NCBI GenBank assembly: GCA_005877185.1
Contig: VBPQ01000062.1
Coordinates: 1 to 14,587 of the forward strand
Length of the DNA: 14,587 nucleotides
Direction of reading: 5' to 3'
From: Nitrososphaerota archaeon
GTDB lineage: Archaea > Thermoproteota > Nitrososphaeria > Nitrososphaerales > Gagatemarchaeaceae
Positions within the stretch are counted from its first letter, which is position 1. Each line of letters opens with the position of its first letter. The notes under the pieces were generated by a model. The model searched no databases and had not been told where the DNA came from. It saw only the letters and a list, made by a program, of their open reading frames with translations. Shown one piece after another: positions 1-5,869 of the stretch. The position numbers and the translations under genes are program-made.

Positions 1-6
1 TGGGAA

Positions 7-852
7 TTGAACATCAGAAAGATGAGGACTCTCGCACTCTACGAGCTCCGGAGGAGTGTCGCGAGAAAGAAGGTACTGGCACTGGTGATACTTACCATTC
101 TTGTGGACACCCTCCCATACTATTTCCTTAGCACTGCAGGGTCCTCTAGCGTCCCGCTCGCCGCCCGACCCTACCTCTGGGTTGTCGGCGTCTTCCTCCC
201 GCAGGCATTCTTCCTTCAATTCATAGCCCTATTCATCTCGGCCGGTTCGATGTCAGAGGAGTACGAGCAGGGGACGGCGGAGATTCTTCTCTCGAAGCCT
301 GTCAGCCGCGATGAATACTTCTTGGGAAAATTCTCCGGAGGCCTGCTCCTCTTGACTCTCGTGGTCGTGCTGAACGCAGTCCTGAGCGTCGCCTCCTCAA
401 CCTTCACGTTCGGCCTTCAGCTTTCACTAGAGATACTCCCTTCGGTGGTCATTTCCCAGGTCTTCTCGGCTCTTGTATTCTTCTCCGCTGCATTCATGAT
501 AGGTGAGCTTGTACGTCGATCCTCACTCGCCTATATCATCGCCTCGGCTGTCTTCTTCACTAGTCAGATAGCCGGCATCATCCTTGGAGCCATCTTCAGA
601 CTTACGGGCAATGAGTTCGACCATCTTGTGGACCTTTATCTCCCGACCTCCCCCGTCAACTCTCTCCCACTTCTCGTGGCTCGGCCGAGCCTTCCCAGCG
701 AGGCCACCTCGGTCCTACAACTCGGCGGGATTAACGCGATAGAGTCCTCTGCCCTGTTCTCCATCGGGCTGATAGCTGTCTACGCCATCGCCTCGCTTGT
801 CATCGCCAGGGTCTACTTCGGGTGGGCCGACGTCGCGAAGAAGATCAGCTAA
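7..852 (+). CDS. ABC-2 type transporter permease, possibly 5' partial
   Basis: This is a membrane permease subunit of an ABC exporter of the ABC-2/NosY type, about 281 residues if translation starts at the TTG at position 7. The protein has a charged, basic N-terminus, a first hydrophobic segment near residues 25-45, a second near 60-80, then a cytoplasmic stretch with the family's recognisable pattern 'EEYEQGTAEILLSKPVSRDEY' split across residues 83-103. Further hydrophobic segments follow near 108-130, 140-160, 172-195 and 245-270. No stop lies between the window edge and position 7, so the real start could be upstream; an ATG at 22 is another choice. A partner ATPase gene would be expected just before the window. 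The substrate cannot be told from the sequence. The family call is firm and the start is not. Confidence 0.8.
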   Translation: MNIRKMRTLALYELRRSVARKKVLALVILTILVDTLPYYFLSTAGSSSVPLAARPYLWVVGVFLPQAFFLQFIALFISAGSMSEEYEQGTAEILLSKPVSRDEYFLGKFSGGLLLLTLVVVLNAVLSVASSTFTFGLQLSLEILPSVVISQVFSALVFFSAAFMIGELVRRSSLAYIIASAVFFTSQIAGIILGAIFRLTGNEFDHLVDLYLPTSPVNSLPLLVARPSLPSEATSVLQLGGINAIESSALFSIGLIAVYAIASLVIARVYFGWADVAKKIS

Positions 853-892
853 CAGTCGAGGAGGATGGTGGCGAAAAGGCTGGAAGGGCCGA

Positions 893-900
893 CCTTAAAT
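893..900 (+). promoter_or_regulatory. Putative TATA element for the oxidoreductase gene
   Basis: The string CCTTAAAT lies 33-40 bases ahead of the ATG at 933 and just after the stop of the permease gene. The same CTTAAA core recurs ahead of several other genes in this window (about 3609, 4840 and, on the minus strand, 12155), which supports reading it as the local TATA consensus. A start of transcription near 925 would leave only a few bases of leader. Confidence 0.5.
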
Positions 901-932
901 GGGATGCCGGAGATACGGGGCGCATTATCGTG

Positions 933-2177
933 ATGGCCCCTCACAGCACAGATGCGGACGATGTCATCGTGGGCGGAGGGCAAGCGGGTTTCTACGCCTC
1001 GACGGCGATCACGAGACGGGACCCCTCGGCCAGGGTAGTACTCATCTGCGATGAACCCCACCTCCCCTACGACAGAGTGCCGCTATCGAAGGACTACCTC
1101 GTGGACAAACGACCGCGTGAGAAGCTCTTCTTCAGGCCTAAGGAGTTCTACGAAAACCAGAAGATTGAGGTAATCTCTGGGAAGCGAGCGACGAAGCTAG
1201 ACAGATCTGGACGAGTCGTGAGACTTGAAGACGACACCGAAATCGCATTCGGGCGCCTCCTCCTCGCGACCGGTGGCCGTCCCAGGATACTCCCCCTCCC
1301 CGGGTCCGACCTCGTCGGGATACACTACCTTCGGACGATTGACGACTGCGAGAGAATCAAGGAGGGGATGCAGAAAGCGAGGAATGCCGTCGTCGTCGGC
1401 GGTGGATTCATCGGCTGTGAGGTGGCCGCCGCATTCGCCGCCCGAGGCCTGAAGACAACGATAATCGAAGTCGCGTCCTATCCTCTTAACGTGGCGGTCA
1501 ACGAAGAGACGGGTAGATGGATCGCGGGATACTTCAGGGATAAGGGCGTGGACGTGATGACTGAGACGCAGGTCTCCGCCTTCGTCGGGAGAGATAATGC
1601 GGTGGAGGCGGTGCGGACGAGCCGCGGGGAGCTGCCCGCCGACCTTGTCGCGGTAGGAGTTGGAATAGCCCCAAACGTCGAGCTGGCCCAGGAGGCTGGG
1701 CTGAAGGTGGACAGGGGAATCGTGGTAGACGAGTACCTTCAGACAGATTCAGAGGGAGTATATGCCGCTGGGGACGTGGCGCGCTTCTACAGCCCAATAT
1801 TCGAGAGGCATCTTAGGGTCGAGCACTACGACGTGGCCGCGAAGCAGGGGATGACGGCGGGCGCCAATATGGCCGGCGAGCGCAGAACCTTCGCAGACCT
1901 CCCCTTCTTCTTCTCCTTCATGTTCGACCTGAAGATAAATGCGTACGGAGACCTCGGCAAGAAGACGAAGATAGTGAGTAGGGGGTCGGTCGGGGCGGAG
2001 AAGGGGTTCTTCCAGCTCTACTTCGACGACGGCGTGCTCAACGGATTCCTTTCAGTCAACCGTCCATTTCAGGAGGTCAACGAACTCAAGAGAGTCATCT
2101 TGTCTCGCAGGAGTTTTCCCGACGTCTCCCTCTTCGAAGACGAATCATGGAATCTCGGGACATTGATTCCCGCGTAG
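933..2177 (+). CDS. FAD-dependent NAD(P)H oxidoreductase, ferredoxin-reductase/AIF type
   Basis: This is a two-dinucleotide-fold flavoprotein of 414 residues that would move electrons between NAD(P)H and a small redox partner such as a ferredoxin or rubredoxin. Visible motifs, counted from the ATG at 933, are the FAD-binding GGGQAG (14-19), a PYDRVPLSK block (45-53) that is the family's PYxRPPLSK with one change, ATGG (113-116), the NAD(P)-binding VVGGGFIGCE (154-163) and the second FAD contact YAAGD (277-281). The C-terminal part, with FMFDLKINAYGD, matches the reductase C-terminal domain of BphA4-like proteins. The open frame extends back to 822, but that stretch overlaps the permease gene and lacks homology character, so ATG 933 is preferred, with a TATA element just ahead of it. 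There is no adjacent ferredoxin or oxygenase gene to define the partner. Confidence 0.85.
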   Translation: MAPHSTDADDVIVGGGQAGFYASTAITRRDPSARVVLICDEPHLPYDRVPLSKDYLVDKRPREKLFFRPKEFYENQKIEVISGKRATKLDRSGRVVRLEDDTEIAFGRLLLATGGRPRILPLPGSDLVGIHYLRTIDDCERIKEGMQKARNAVVVGGGFIGCEVAAAFAARGLKTTIIEVASYPLNVAVNEETGRWIAGYFRDKGVDVMTETQVSAFVGRDNAVEAVRTSRGELPADLVAVGVGIAPNVELAQEAGLKVDRGIVVDEYLQTDSEGVYAAGDVARFYSPIFERHLRVEHYDVAAKQGMTAGANMAGERRTFADLPFFFSFMFDLKINAYGDLGKKTKIVSRGSVGAEKGFFQLYFDDGVLNGFLSVNRPFQEVNELKRVILSRRSFPDVSLFEDESWNLGTLIPA

Positions 2178-2316
2178 CCCGGCGGAGGCGATCGACTCTT
2201 GAAGGAAAGGGCGGATGTGACCTGCCACCGAAACCGGTTGGTACGGTCGCCGGAGCTACAGCGCTGCATCTTGGGCTGAAATTCAGGAACTGATGCGCGA
2301 AGATACCTTTTGATGA

Positions 2317-2913
2317 ATGATAGAGGAAGGGATCGAACGAATGGATGCTACTTCGTCTCATAAGGCTTATAGCACGAGTGGGCCCCGTTCGCCTAATCCA
2401 TTGGAACAGCCGAGGTTGGATGCCGACGCCGCCAACTTCAGATTGACGATCATAACCAGCTTCCTCCTCGGCGCTACGATGCTCTCCCTAGACGTCTCCA
2501 TCATAAGACAAAGCGCAGCCACGGGGCTGATGGGGACAGCCGAATGGCTGCTGGCTGTTTCGATCGCACTTATGCTCTTCTCCACGCTCATCATGCTCTT
2601 CATGTCTTACGTGACTCTGGTGACGATGTACCTTGCCCCCTTCACCCAAAACGAGAAATTCAGAATGATCGCTCGGGTCAGAAATTATGTCGGGCTTTCA
2701 TCGGTTCTCATTATTACATCCTTTGGGTCCACCTTTCTCGTGAGCCTGGGGTTATCCTCACCATGGTCTTGGCTTCTCGGCGGCATCGGATACGGGAGTG
2801 GTATTCTATGGGCGCTATATGAGAGGCTACTATCTAGCCAAGTTTTGGGGTTCCAAGCCCCAATAATCCCCGAGCTGATCGCCTGTCGGGCCGACCCTCC
2901 GACGAGTCCATGA
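2317..2913 (+). CDS. Hypothetical membrane protein, about four helices
   Basis: I do not recognise this 198-residue protein. A polar N-terminal region of about 40 residues is followed by hydrophobic segments near residues 42-60, 76-107 (long enough for one kinked or two short helices), 125-145 and 149-169. A charged loop around 110-123 (TQNEKFRMIARVR) separates the two halves, and the tail is polar and proline-containing. There is no visible catalytic motif or metal-ligand cluster. Two starts are possible, ATG 2317 and ATG 2341; a T-rich stretch (ACCTTTTGATG) just ahead of 2317 makes the second start, with a short leader, equally plausible. It stands alone, with intergenic sequence on both sides. 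Confidence 0.6.
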   Translation: MIEEGIERMDATSSHKAYSTSGPRSPNPLEQPRLDADAANFRLTIITSFLLGATMLSLDVSIIRQSAATGLMGTAEWLLAVSIALMLFSTLIMLFMSYVTLVTMYLAPFTQNEKFRMIARVRNYVGLSSVLIITSFGSTFLVSLGLSSPWSWLLGGIGYGSGILWALYERLLSSQVLGFQAPIIPELIACRADPPTSP

Positions 2914-3036
2914 GTGAGGCCTCGGTCACGCGTACAGAAATTGGTTGCCATCACCGCTCACTGAAGCAAGTCCAATCCCACATTGACAATCCCCAAATGG
3001 TTCTATCTCTTGAGGAGGTCAGCAAAACGAGCATCC

Positions 3037-3058
3037 CCTCTTAGTTGGGAGAAAGAGG
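3037..3058 (-). terminator. Possible hairpin downstream of tRNA-Gly
   Basis: On the minus strand, 18 bases past the end of tRNA-Gly, CCTCTT and AAGAGG can pair (6 bp) around a 10-base pyrimidine-rich loop. It could mark the transcript end or a processing site. Archaeal termination usually depends on T-runs rather than hairpins, so this is weak. The rest of 2914-3075 shows no gene. Confidence 0.25.
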
Positions 3059-3075
3059 ACTAGAGTTCAGATAGG

Positions 3076-3207
3076 TGCGGTCGCCGGGATTTGAACCCGG
3101 GTGTCTGTTCCGACTGCTCGAATTACCAGCGTGGCAGGCCTGCACACCCAAGGGGTTTGATGTCCTGGACCAGGCTTTCCTCTCTGTGAGATCTAGACGA
3201 CGACCGC
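3076..3207 (-). tRNA. tRNA-Gly(GCC) with three small introns
   Basis: The ends pair perfectly: acceptor GCGGTCG (3207-3201) with CGACCGC (3083-3077), discriminator A at 3076, no encoded CCA. The T arm is CCGGG TTCAAAT CCCGG. Removing three inserts gives a 75-nt tRNA with D stem GTCT/GGAC, D loop AGCCTGGTCCA, anticodon stem TCAGC/GCTGG, loop CTGCCAC (anticodon GCC at 3135-3133) and variable loop TAAC. Intron 1 (3192-3175, 18 nt, after D-loop position 15) and intron 2 (3157-3140, 18 nt, site 29/30) share one plan: cut inside a 3-nt bulge, a 4-bp internal hairpin with a 3-nt loop (TCTC/GAGA; ACCC/GGGT), then a 4-nt strand facing the exon. Intron 2 also has an outer helix CAGG/CCTG. Intron 3 (about 3123-3103, 21 nt, variable loop) has a TTCGA/TCGGA hairpin; its borders are the least sure. 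The central helices each carry one mismatch, typical of relaxed bulge-helix-bulge sites. Confidence 0.9.
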
Positions 3208-3232
3208 GCGAGCTTTCAGCGGCTGAGAGGCG

Positions 3233-3241
3233 AATAAAAAT
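3233..3241 (-). promoter_or_regulatory. Putative TATA element for tRNA-Gly
   Basis: On the minus strand the A/T-only run ATTTTTATT lies 26-34 bases ahead of the tRNA-Gly 5' end at 3207, the expected spacing for an archaeal TATA box. It sits between the stop codon of the tRNA-binding protein gene and the tRNA, so the tRNA need not depend on read-through. Confidence 0.5.
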
Positions 3242-3246
3242 CTTGG

Positions 3247-3576
3247 CTAGGCGACCTTCGTTCCGAGCGGCATCTCCTTGTCTGGCTTCAAGAGGGCGAT
3301 GTCTTTCTCGTCGGAGGCGGCGAGCATCATGCACTCCGAGGTCACTCCCGCTACTGACTTCGGCTGGAGGTTCACCACGACGACGACCTGCCTGCCCAGA
3401 AGCTGAGCCTTCGTGTAGTGGGACTTGATCCCACCGACACACTGCTTTACCCCGAGCGGGCCGAAGTCGATCTTCAGCTTGTACATCGGGTTTCTCGCCT
3501 GAGGAATGTCGTCGATCTCGACAATCTTGCCGACCCTCATCTCGAGCTTGTTGAATTCAGCGAATGAAAGGGACAT
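3247..3576 (-). CDS. tRNA-binding domain protein, CsaA / MetRS beta-subunit-like
   Basis: This 109-residue protein is a single OB-fold tRNA-binding domain of the EMAPII/CsaA/MetRS C-terminal family, which binds the elbow or acceptor region of tRNA non-specifically and can act as the detached beta subunit of methionyl-tRNA synthetase. Diagnostic stretches are EMRVGKIVEIDDIPQARNP (12-30, the family's 'RVGxIxxaexhPxA' strand), VGGIKSHYTKAQLLGRQVVV (47-66) and NLQPKSVAGVTSECMMLAA (69-87), the last ending in the near-invariant 'S.GMlLAA' region with Cys in place of Gly. It has no synthetase catalytic domain. It lies 39 bases ahead of tRNA-Gly on the same strand and diverges from tRNA-Ala, which fits a role around tRNA. 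Whether it acts as MetRS-beta or as a CsaA-type protein cannot be decided here. Confidence 0.82.
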   Translation of the reverse strand: MSLSFAEFNKLEMRVGKIVEIDDIPQARNPMYKLKIDFGPLGVKQCVGGIKSHYTKAQLLGRQVVVVVNLQPKSVAGVTSECMMLAASDEKDIALLKPDKEMPLGTKVA

Positions 3577-3607
3577 TCCGTGAAGCTCGTGGCGCTCGCC
3601 AAATAAG

Positions 3608-3617
3608 GCTTAAAGGC
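3608..3617. promoter_or_regulatory. Near-symmetrical TATA element serving two divergent genes
   Basis: The string GCTTAAAGGC reads CTTAAAG forward and CTTTAAG in reverse. It lies about 30 bases ahead of the tRNA-Ala 5' end (3644, plus strand) and about 35 bases ahead of the ATG of the tRNA-binding protein gene (3576, minus strand). No other A/T-rich stretch in the 67-base gap suits either gene as well, so one element may direct transcription in both directions. Confidence 0.5.
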
Positions 3618-3643
3618 GCAAAAGGCACGAGCCGAGAAAGAGC

Positions 3644-3744
3644 GGGCCGGTCGTCTAGTCTGGTAGGATAGAGGGCGTCGTCCAATCCCTTGGCAAAGAA
3701 TTCCAGATTGGGACAGGTCGGGGGTTCAAATCCCCCCCGGTCCA
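3644..3744 (+). tRNA. tRNA-Ala(GGC) with two very small introns
   Basis: Acceptor GGGCCGG (3644-3650) pairs with CCGGTCC (3737-3743), including a G3-U70 wobble, the classic alanine identity element; the discriminator is A3744 and no CCA is encoded. The T arm is GGGGG TTCAAAT CCCCC and the D loop AGTCTGGTA is regular. Intron 1 (3672-3685, 14 nt, site 27/28) and intron 2 (3696-3708, 13 nt, canonical site 37/38) must be removed. The result is a 74-nt tRNA with anticodon stem GTCCC/GGGAC, loop TTGGCAT and anticodon GGC (3692-3694). Both introns sit in good splice motifs. For intron 1 the bulges are AG^A and AA^T and the central helix is GGAT/GTCC. For intron 2 the bulges are CA^A and AT^T, the central helix is TTGG/CCAG, and the anticodon stem is the outer helix. 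All four pairs form in both central helices, counting G-U. Left unspliced, the anticodon arm cannot fold, so a standard scan may miss or misname this gene. Confidence 0.9.
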
Positions 3745-3790
3745 CTTTGGCTTGAAGTCACTGGTCGCTGATGAGGGATGTAGAAGAAGG

Positions 3791-3842
3791 AGGACGGAGT
3801 CAGAAGCCCATAGCTGGCAGACAGGTTCTGCCCGTGTCGTCC
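3791..3842 (+). ncRNA. Possible structured RNA in the gap after tRNA-Ala
   Basis: The 264 bases between tRNA-Ala and the SPOUT gene hold no convincing protein gene. Within them GGCAGA (3816-3821) and TCTGCC (3827-3832) pair perfectly around a 5-base loop. Outside that hairpin, GGACG (3791-3795) can pair with CGTCC (3838-3842). A T-rich stretch (ATCTTTTG) follows at about 3863-3870. A nested two-helix RNA made from the tRNA-Ala transcript is possible. It is short and could arise by chance, and I cannot assign it to a known RNA class. Confidence 0.25.
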
Positions 3843-3967
3843 GGGAAACCGAAATCCGTTGTATCTTTTGATGGCGGTACGCTGGGTCTGGCTTCAGCGG
3901 AACACTCTGATCTCTAAGTAAGAACAGCAGAAGCTTCGGAGGGGGTTCCAGTCCACCAAACGAGACA

Positions 3968-3976
3968 GATTTAGAG
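3968..3976 (+). promoter_or_regulatory. Putative TATA element for the SPOUT methyltransferase gene
   Basis: GATTTAGAG lies 33-41 bases ahead of the TTG at 4009. It is the most A/T-rich block in the preceding 60 bases and would place transcription start near 4000, giving a leader of about ten bases. Confidence 0.35.
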
Positions 3977-4008
3977 GAGTCTCGGGTCGGCAAGCGGATG
4001 CCCACACC

Positions 4009-4824
4009 TTGACATTCTCGAATAGAAGGCTCGGAGTCGCTCTTCCAGACACCGTCCTCGAGGAGCACGATTCTCTGAGAGAGAAGACGGTGAAGCTAGG
4101 AACGATCGCCCGTTCCTGCGCGATCTACGGTGTCGATACCATCATTGTATTCCGCGACCCGAAGGGGAGGGGTGAATCCAGGCTGATCACGCGAGTCTTG
4201 GAATACCTCGAAACACCCCAGTACCTGAGGCGGAGTCTATTTGGTTTCGACGAGGCTCTGAAGTACGCGGGCCTCTTACCACCTCTTCGGATTCCATCTC
4301 ACAAGCCGAGGGTTAAGGTGGAGAAGCTGAAGGTTGGAGAGATCAGGGAGGGTGTCACCCTCTCCGACGGGAGGGTAAACATTGGGCTGGAGAAGCATCC
4401 ATACCTGGGACAGCACCTCGGCGCGAACAAGCGTGTCACCGTCAGGATAAAGGGGACGACTCCCCTGACCGGCGAGGTCGTCGGGAGGGAGGCGGTTCAC
4501 GAGTACTGGGGGTACGCCTTAGACCTGAGGACCGTGGACGAGCTGGTGGAAGACGAGAGATTCGAGCTGAAGATAGCGACATCCCGCTACGGTAACGCTA
4601 TCAGGTCGGTTCTAGGAAACCTCAGGGGAGCATTCGAAAAGGCCAGTTCCGTCGTATTGATATTTGGCTCCCCCTCTCGCGGTCTCTTCGAGATCGTAGG
4701 GAAGGGCCTCCCCTCCAGGGTTCAGTTCGTCGTAAACCTCTTCGGTGAACAGCACGTCGAGACCGTCCGAACAGAAGAGGCGATCGCCGCCGGCCTCTAC
4801 CTCGTAAATACCCTCTCCGTCTAG
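4009..4824 (+). CDS. SPOUT-class RNA methyltransferase (COG2106 family)
   Basis: This 271-residue protein belongs to the SPOUT1/COG2106 family, S-adenosylmethionine-dependent enzymes with a trefoil knot thought to methylate RNA (often annotated as uridine N3). The N-terminal half gives VALPDTVLEEHDSLREKT (10-27) and IARSCAIYGVDTIIVFRD (33-50). A segment of about 70 residues (101-172) has the look of the OB-fold insertion. The C-terminal knot carries GSPSRG (220-225), NLFGEQHVETVRTEEA (243-258) and GLYLVNTL. I chose TTG 4009 because homology begins a few codons later, an ATG at 3998 runs straight into a stop, and TTG starts are common here. Location directly ahead of uL3 is the usual archaeal arrangement and suggests a ribosome-linked RNA target. 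Confidence 0.87.
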   Translation: MTFSNRRLGVALPDTVLEEHDSLREKTVKLGTIARSCAIYGVDTIIVFRDPKGRGESRLITRVLEYLETPQYLRRSLFGFDEALKYAGLLPPLRIPSHKPRVKVEKLKVGEIREGVTLSDGRVNIGLEKHPYLGQHLGANKRVTVRIKGTTPLTGEVVGREAVHEYWGYALDLRTVDELVEDERFELKIATSRYGNAIRSVLGNLRGAFEKASSVVLIFGSPSRGLFEIVGKGLPSRVQFVVNLFGEQHVETVRTEEAIAAGLYLVNTLSV

Positions 4825-4837
4825 CTTTTCGAAAGAA

Positions 4838-4847
4838 GACTTAAAGG
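4838..4847 (+). promoter_or_regulatory. Putative TATA/BRE for the ribosomal protein operon
   Basis: GACTTAAAGG, preceded by a purine run (GAAAGAA, 4831-4837) suitable as a BRE, lies 42-51 bases ahead of the uL3 ATG. It gives the ribosomal genes a promoter separate from the SPOUT gene. Transcription would start near 4870. Confidence 0.5.
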
Positions 4848-4859
4848 CCGACGGGGAAG

Positions 4860-4878
4860 CCGCCTTCGGGAAAGGCGG
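4860..4878 (+). repeat. 7-bp inverted repeat just ahead of uL3
   Basis: CCGCCTT (4860-4866) and AAGGCGG (4872-4878) are perfect complements around a 5-base spacer, ending ten bases before the uL3 ATG. The repeat straddles the predicted transcription start, so it could be a DNA operator. If transcription starts further upstream it would instead be a leader hairpin able to mask the ribosome binding region. Confidence 0.5.
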
Positions 4879-4888
4879 GTAGAGAGAG

Positions 4889-5869
4889 ATGGGCCACCGG
4901 AAGCACTCAGCACCGAGAAGGGGTAGTCTCGCCTACAGGCCGAGGGGGCGCGCCAAGAGGTTCGTGCCTCGCGTTAGGACTTGGCCCAGAGTAGGCGGCT
5001 CAGCGCCAGTCCTGCTCGGGTTCCCCTCCTTCAAGGCCGGGACGATTCACGCGATAACGACCGATGATAGGGAGAAGACGCCAAACTTCGGAAAACCACT
5101 CTTCAACCCTGCGACAGTCCTGGCCGTCCCCGAGGCTGAGGTGGTCGGGGTTCGCCTCTACGCGCGTGAAAACGGCGGCGAGCGGGCTATTGCGGAGTGG
5201 CACAGCAACAGAGCTAAACAGTCGGAGCAAGAAAAGATCATCGGCGGGTGGAGAGAGAGGCTCGCCAGGGTGAGCAGAGTCGCGGGAATCGACTCTGTCG
5301 TTCCGAGGGAGGCGGGACTCACACAGAAGGAACCCATCGCCCTCGAGATGGGTGTGGGAGGGGGCGAAATAGGCTCGCAGTTTGAATTTGCGACGAAGCT
5401 TCTCGGCAAGAAAGTAAAGTTCTCGGAAGTCTTCAAGCCCGGGATGTATGTGGACGCGCTCTCAATCACAAAGGGGAAGGGGTTCGAGGGTCCCGTGACC
5501 AGGTTCGGGGTCAAGAGAAAGCAGCACAAGTCGAGGAAGAGCGTTAGGGCGATAGGCGTCCTCGGGCCGTGGCATCCGGCCGCAGTGATGTACACCGCCC
5601 CGAGGGCGGGGCAGAAGGGCTTCCAGCAGAGGACGGAGACCGGGAAGAGAATACTCCTGATCGGGAATGCGAAGGAGAGACCGATAACCCCGCCTGGTGG
5701 GTTCCTCCACTTCGGGAACGTCGAGGGAGACTATGCGGTGGTGAAGGGTTCGCTCCCCGGGTCACCGAAGAGATTCGTTCTTCTGAGACATCCGGCCAGG
5801 ACGAAGGTGAAGAGGAAGATAGCCCAGCCTCAAGTCACGGAGCTGAGCCCTGTGGGGGCCCAGAGATGA
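4889..5869 (+). CDS. rpl3: Large-subunit ribosomal protein uL3
   Basis: This protein binds 23S rRNA near the peptidyl-transferase centre and helps start large-subunit assembly. The 326 residues begin MGHRKHSAPRRGSLAYRPRG, the archaeal/eukaryotic type with a basic extension that reaches into the ribosome core. Further hallmarks are GGGEIGSQFEFATKLLGKK, a central loop with KGKGFEGPVTRFGVK and RKQHKSRKSVRAIG, WHPAAVMYTAPRAGQKGFQQRTE (read as two blocks), and GGFLHFGNVEGDYAVVKGS near the end. Length is normal for archaea. The start is ATG 4889, 42 bases behind a TATA element. Its TGA overlaps the ATG of uL4 in an ATGA, so the two are translationally coupled. Confidence 0.96.
   Translation: MGHRKHSAPRRGSLAYRPRGRAKRFVPRVRTWPRVGGSAPVLLGFPSFKAGTIHAITTDDREKTPNFGKPLFNPATVLAVPEAEVVGVRLYARENGGERAIAEWHSNRAKQSEQEKIIGGWRERLARVSRVAGIDSVVPREAGLTQKEPIALEMGVGGGEIGSQFEFATKLLGKKVKFSEVFKPGMYVDALSITKGKGFEGPVTRFGVKRKQHKSRKSVRAIGVLGPWHPAAVMYTAPRAGQKGFQQRTETGKRILLIGNAKERPITPPGGFLHFGNVEGDYAVVKGSLPGSPKRFVLLRHPARTKVKRKIAQPQVTELSPVGAQR

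Noticed and set aside
822..932. 37-residue N-terminal extension of the FAD oxidoreductase
   Set aside because: It overlaps the end of the permease gene, contains the TATA element, and precedes the nucleotide-binding strand without homology.
3768..3910. C/D box small RNA suggested by TGATGA at 3769 and CTGA at 3906
   Set aside because: The boxes are too far apart for an archaeal C/D RNA and no internal D' and C' boxes are placed correctly.
3929..3962. A third tRNA gene ending in GGGGGTTCCAGTCCACC
   Set aside because: T-loop position 57 would be C, the T stem has a mismatch, and no upstream segment complements the following AAACGAG as an acceptor strand, even allowing introns. Kept only as a possible tRNA remnant.
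3655..4068. A 137-codon minus-strand frame across the tRNA-Ala gene and the following gap
   Set aside because: Its 'GGxxPRP' and 'GGLEPPP' stretches are typical of reading tRNA T-arm sequence backwards; it overlaps a well-supported tRNA and shows no protein family character.
5569..5865. Upstream extension of the first uL4 frame into uL3
   Set aside because: This part is an alternate frame of the clearly coding uL3; uL4 homology begins at the ATG at 5866.
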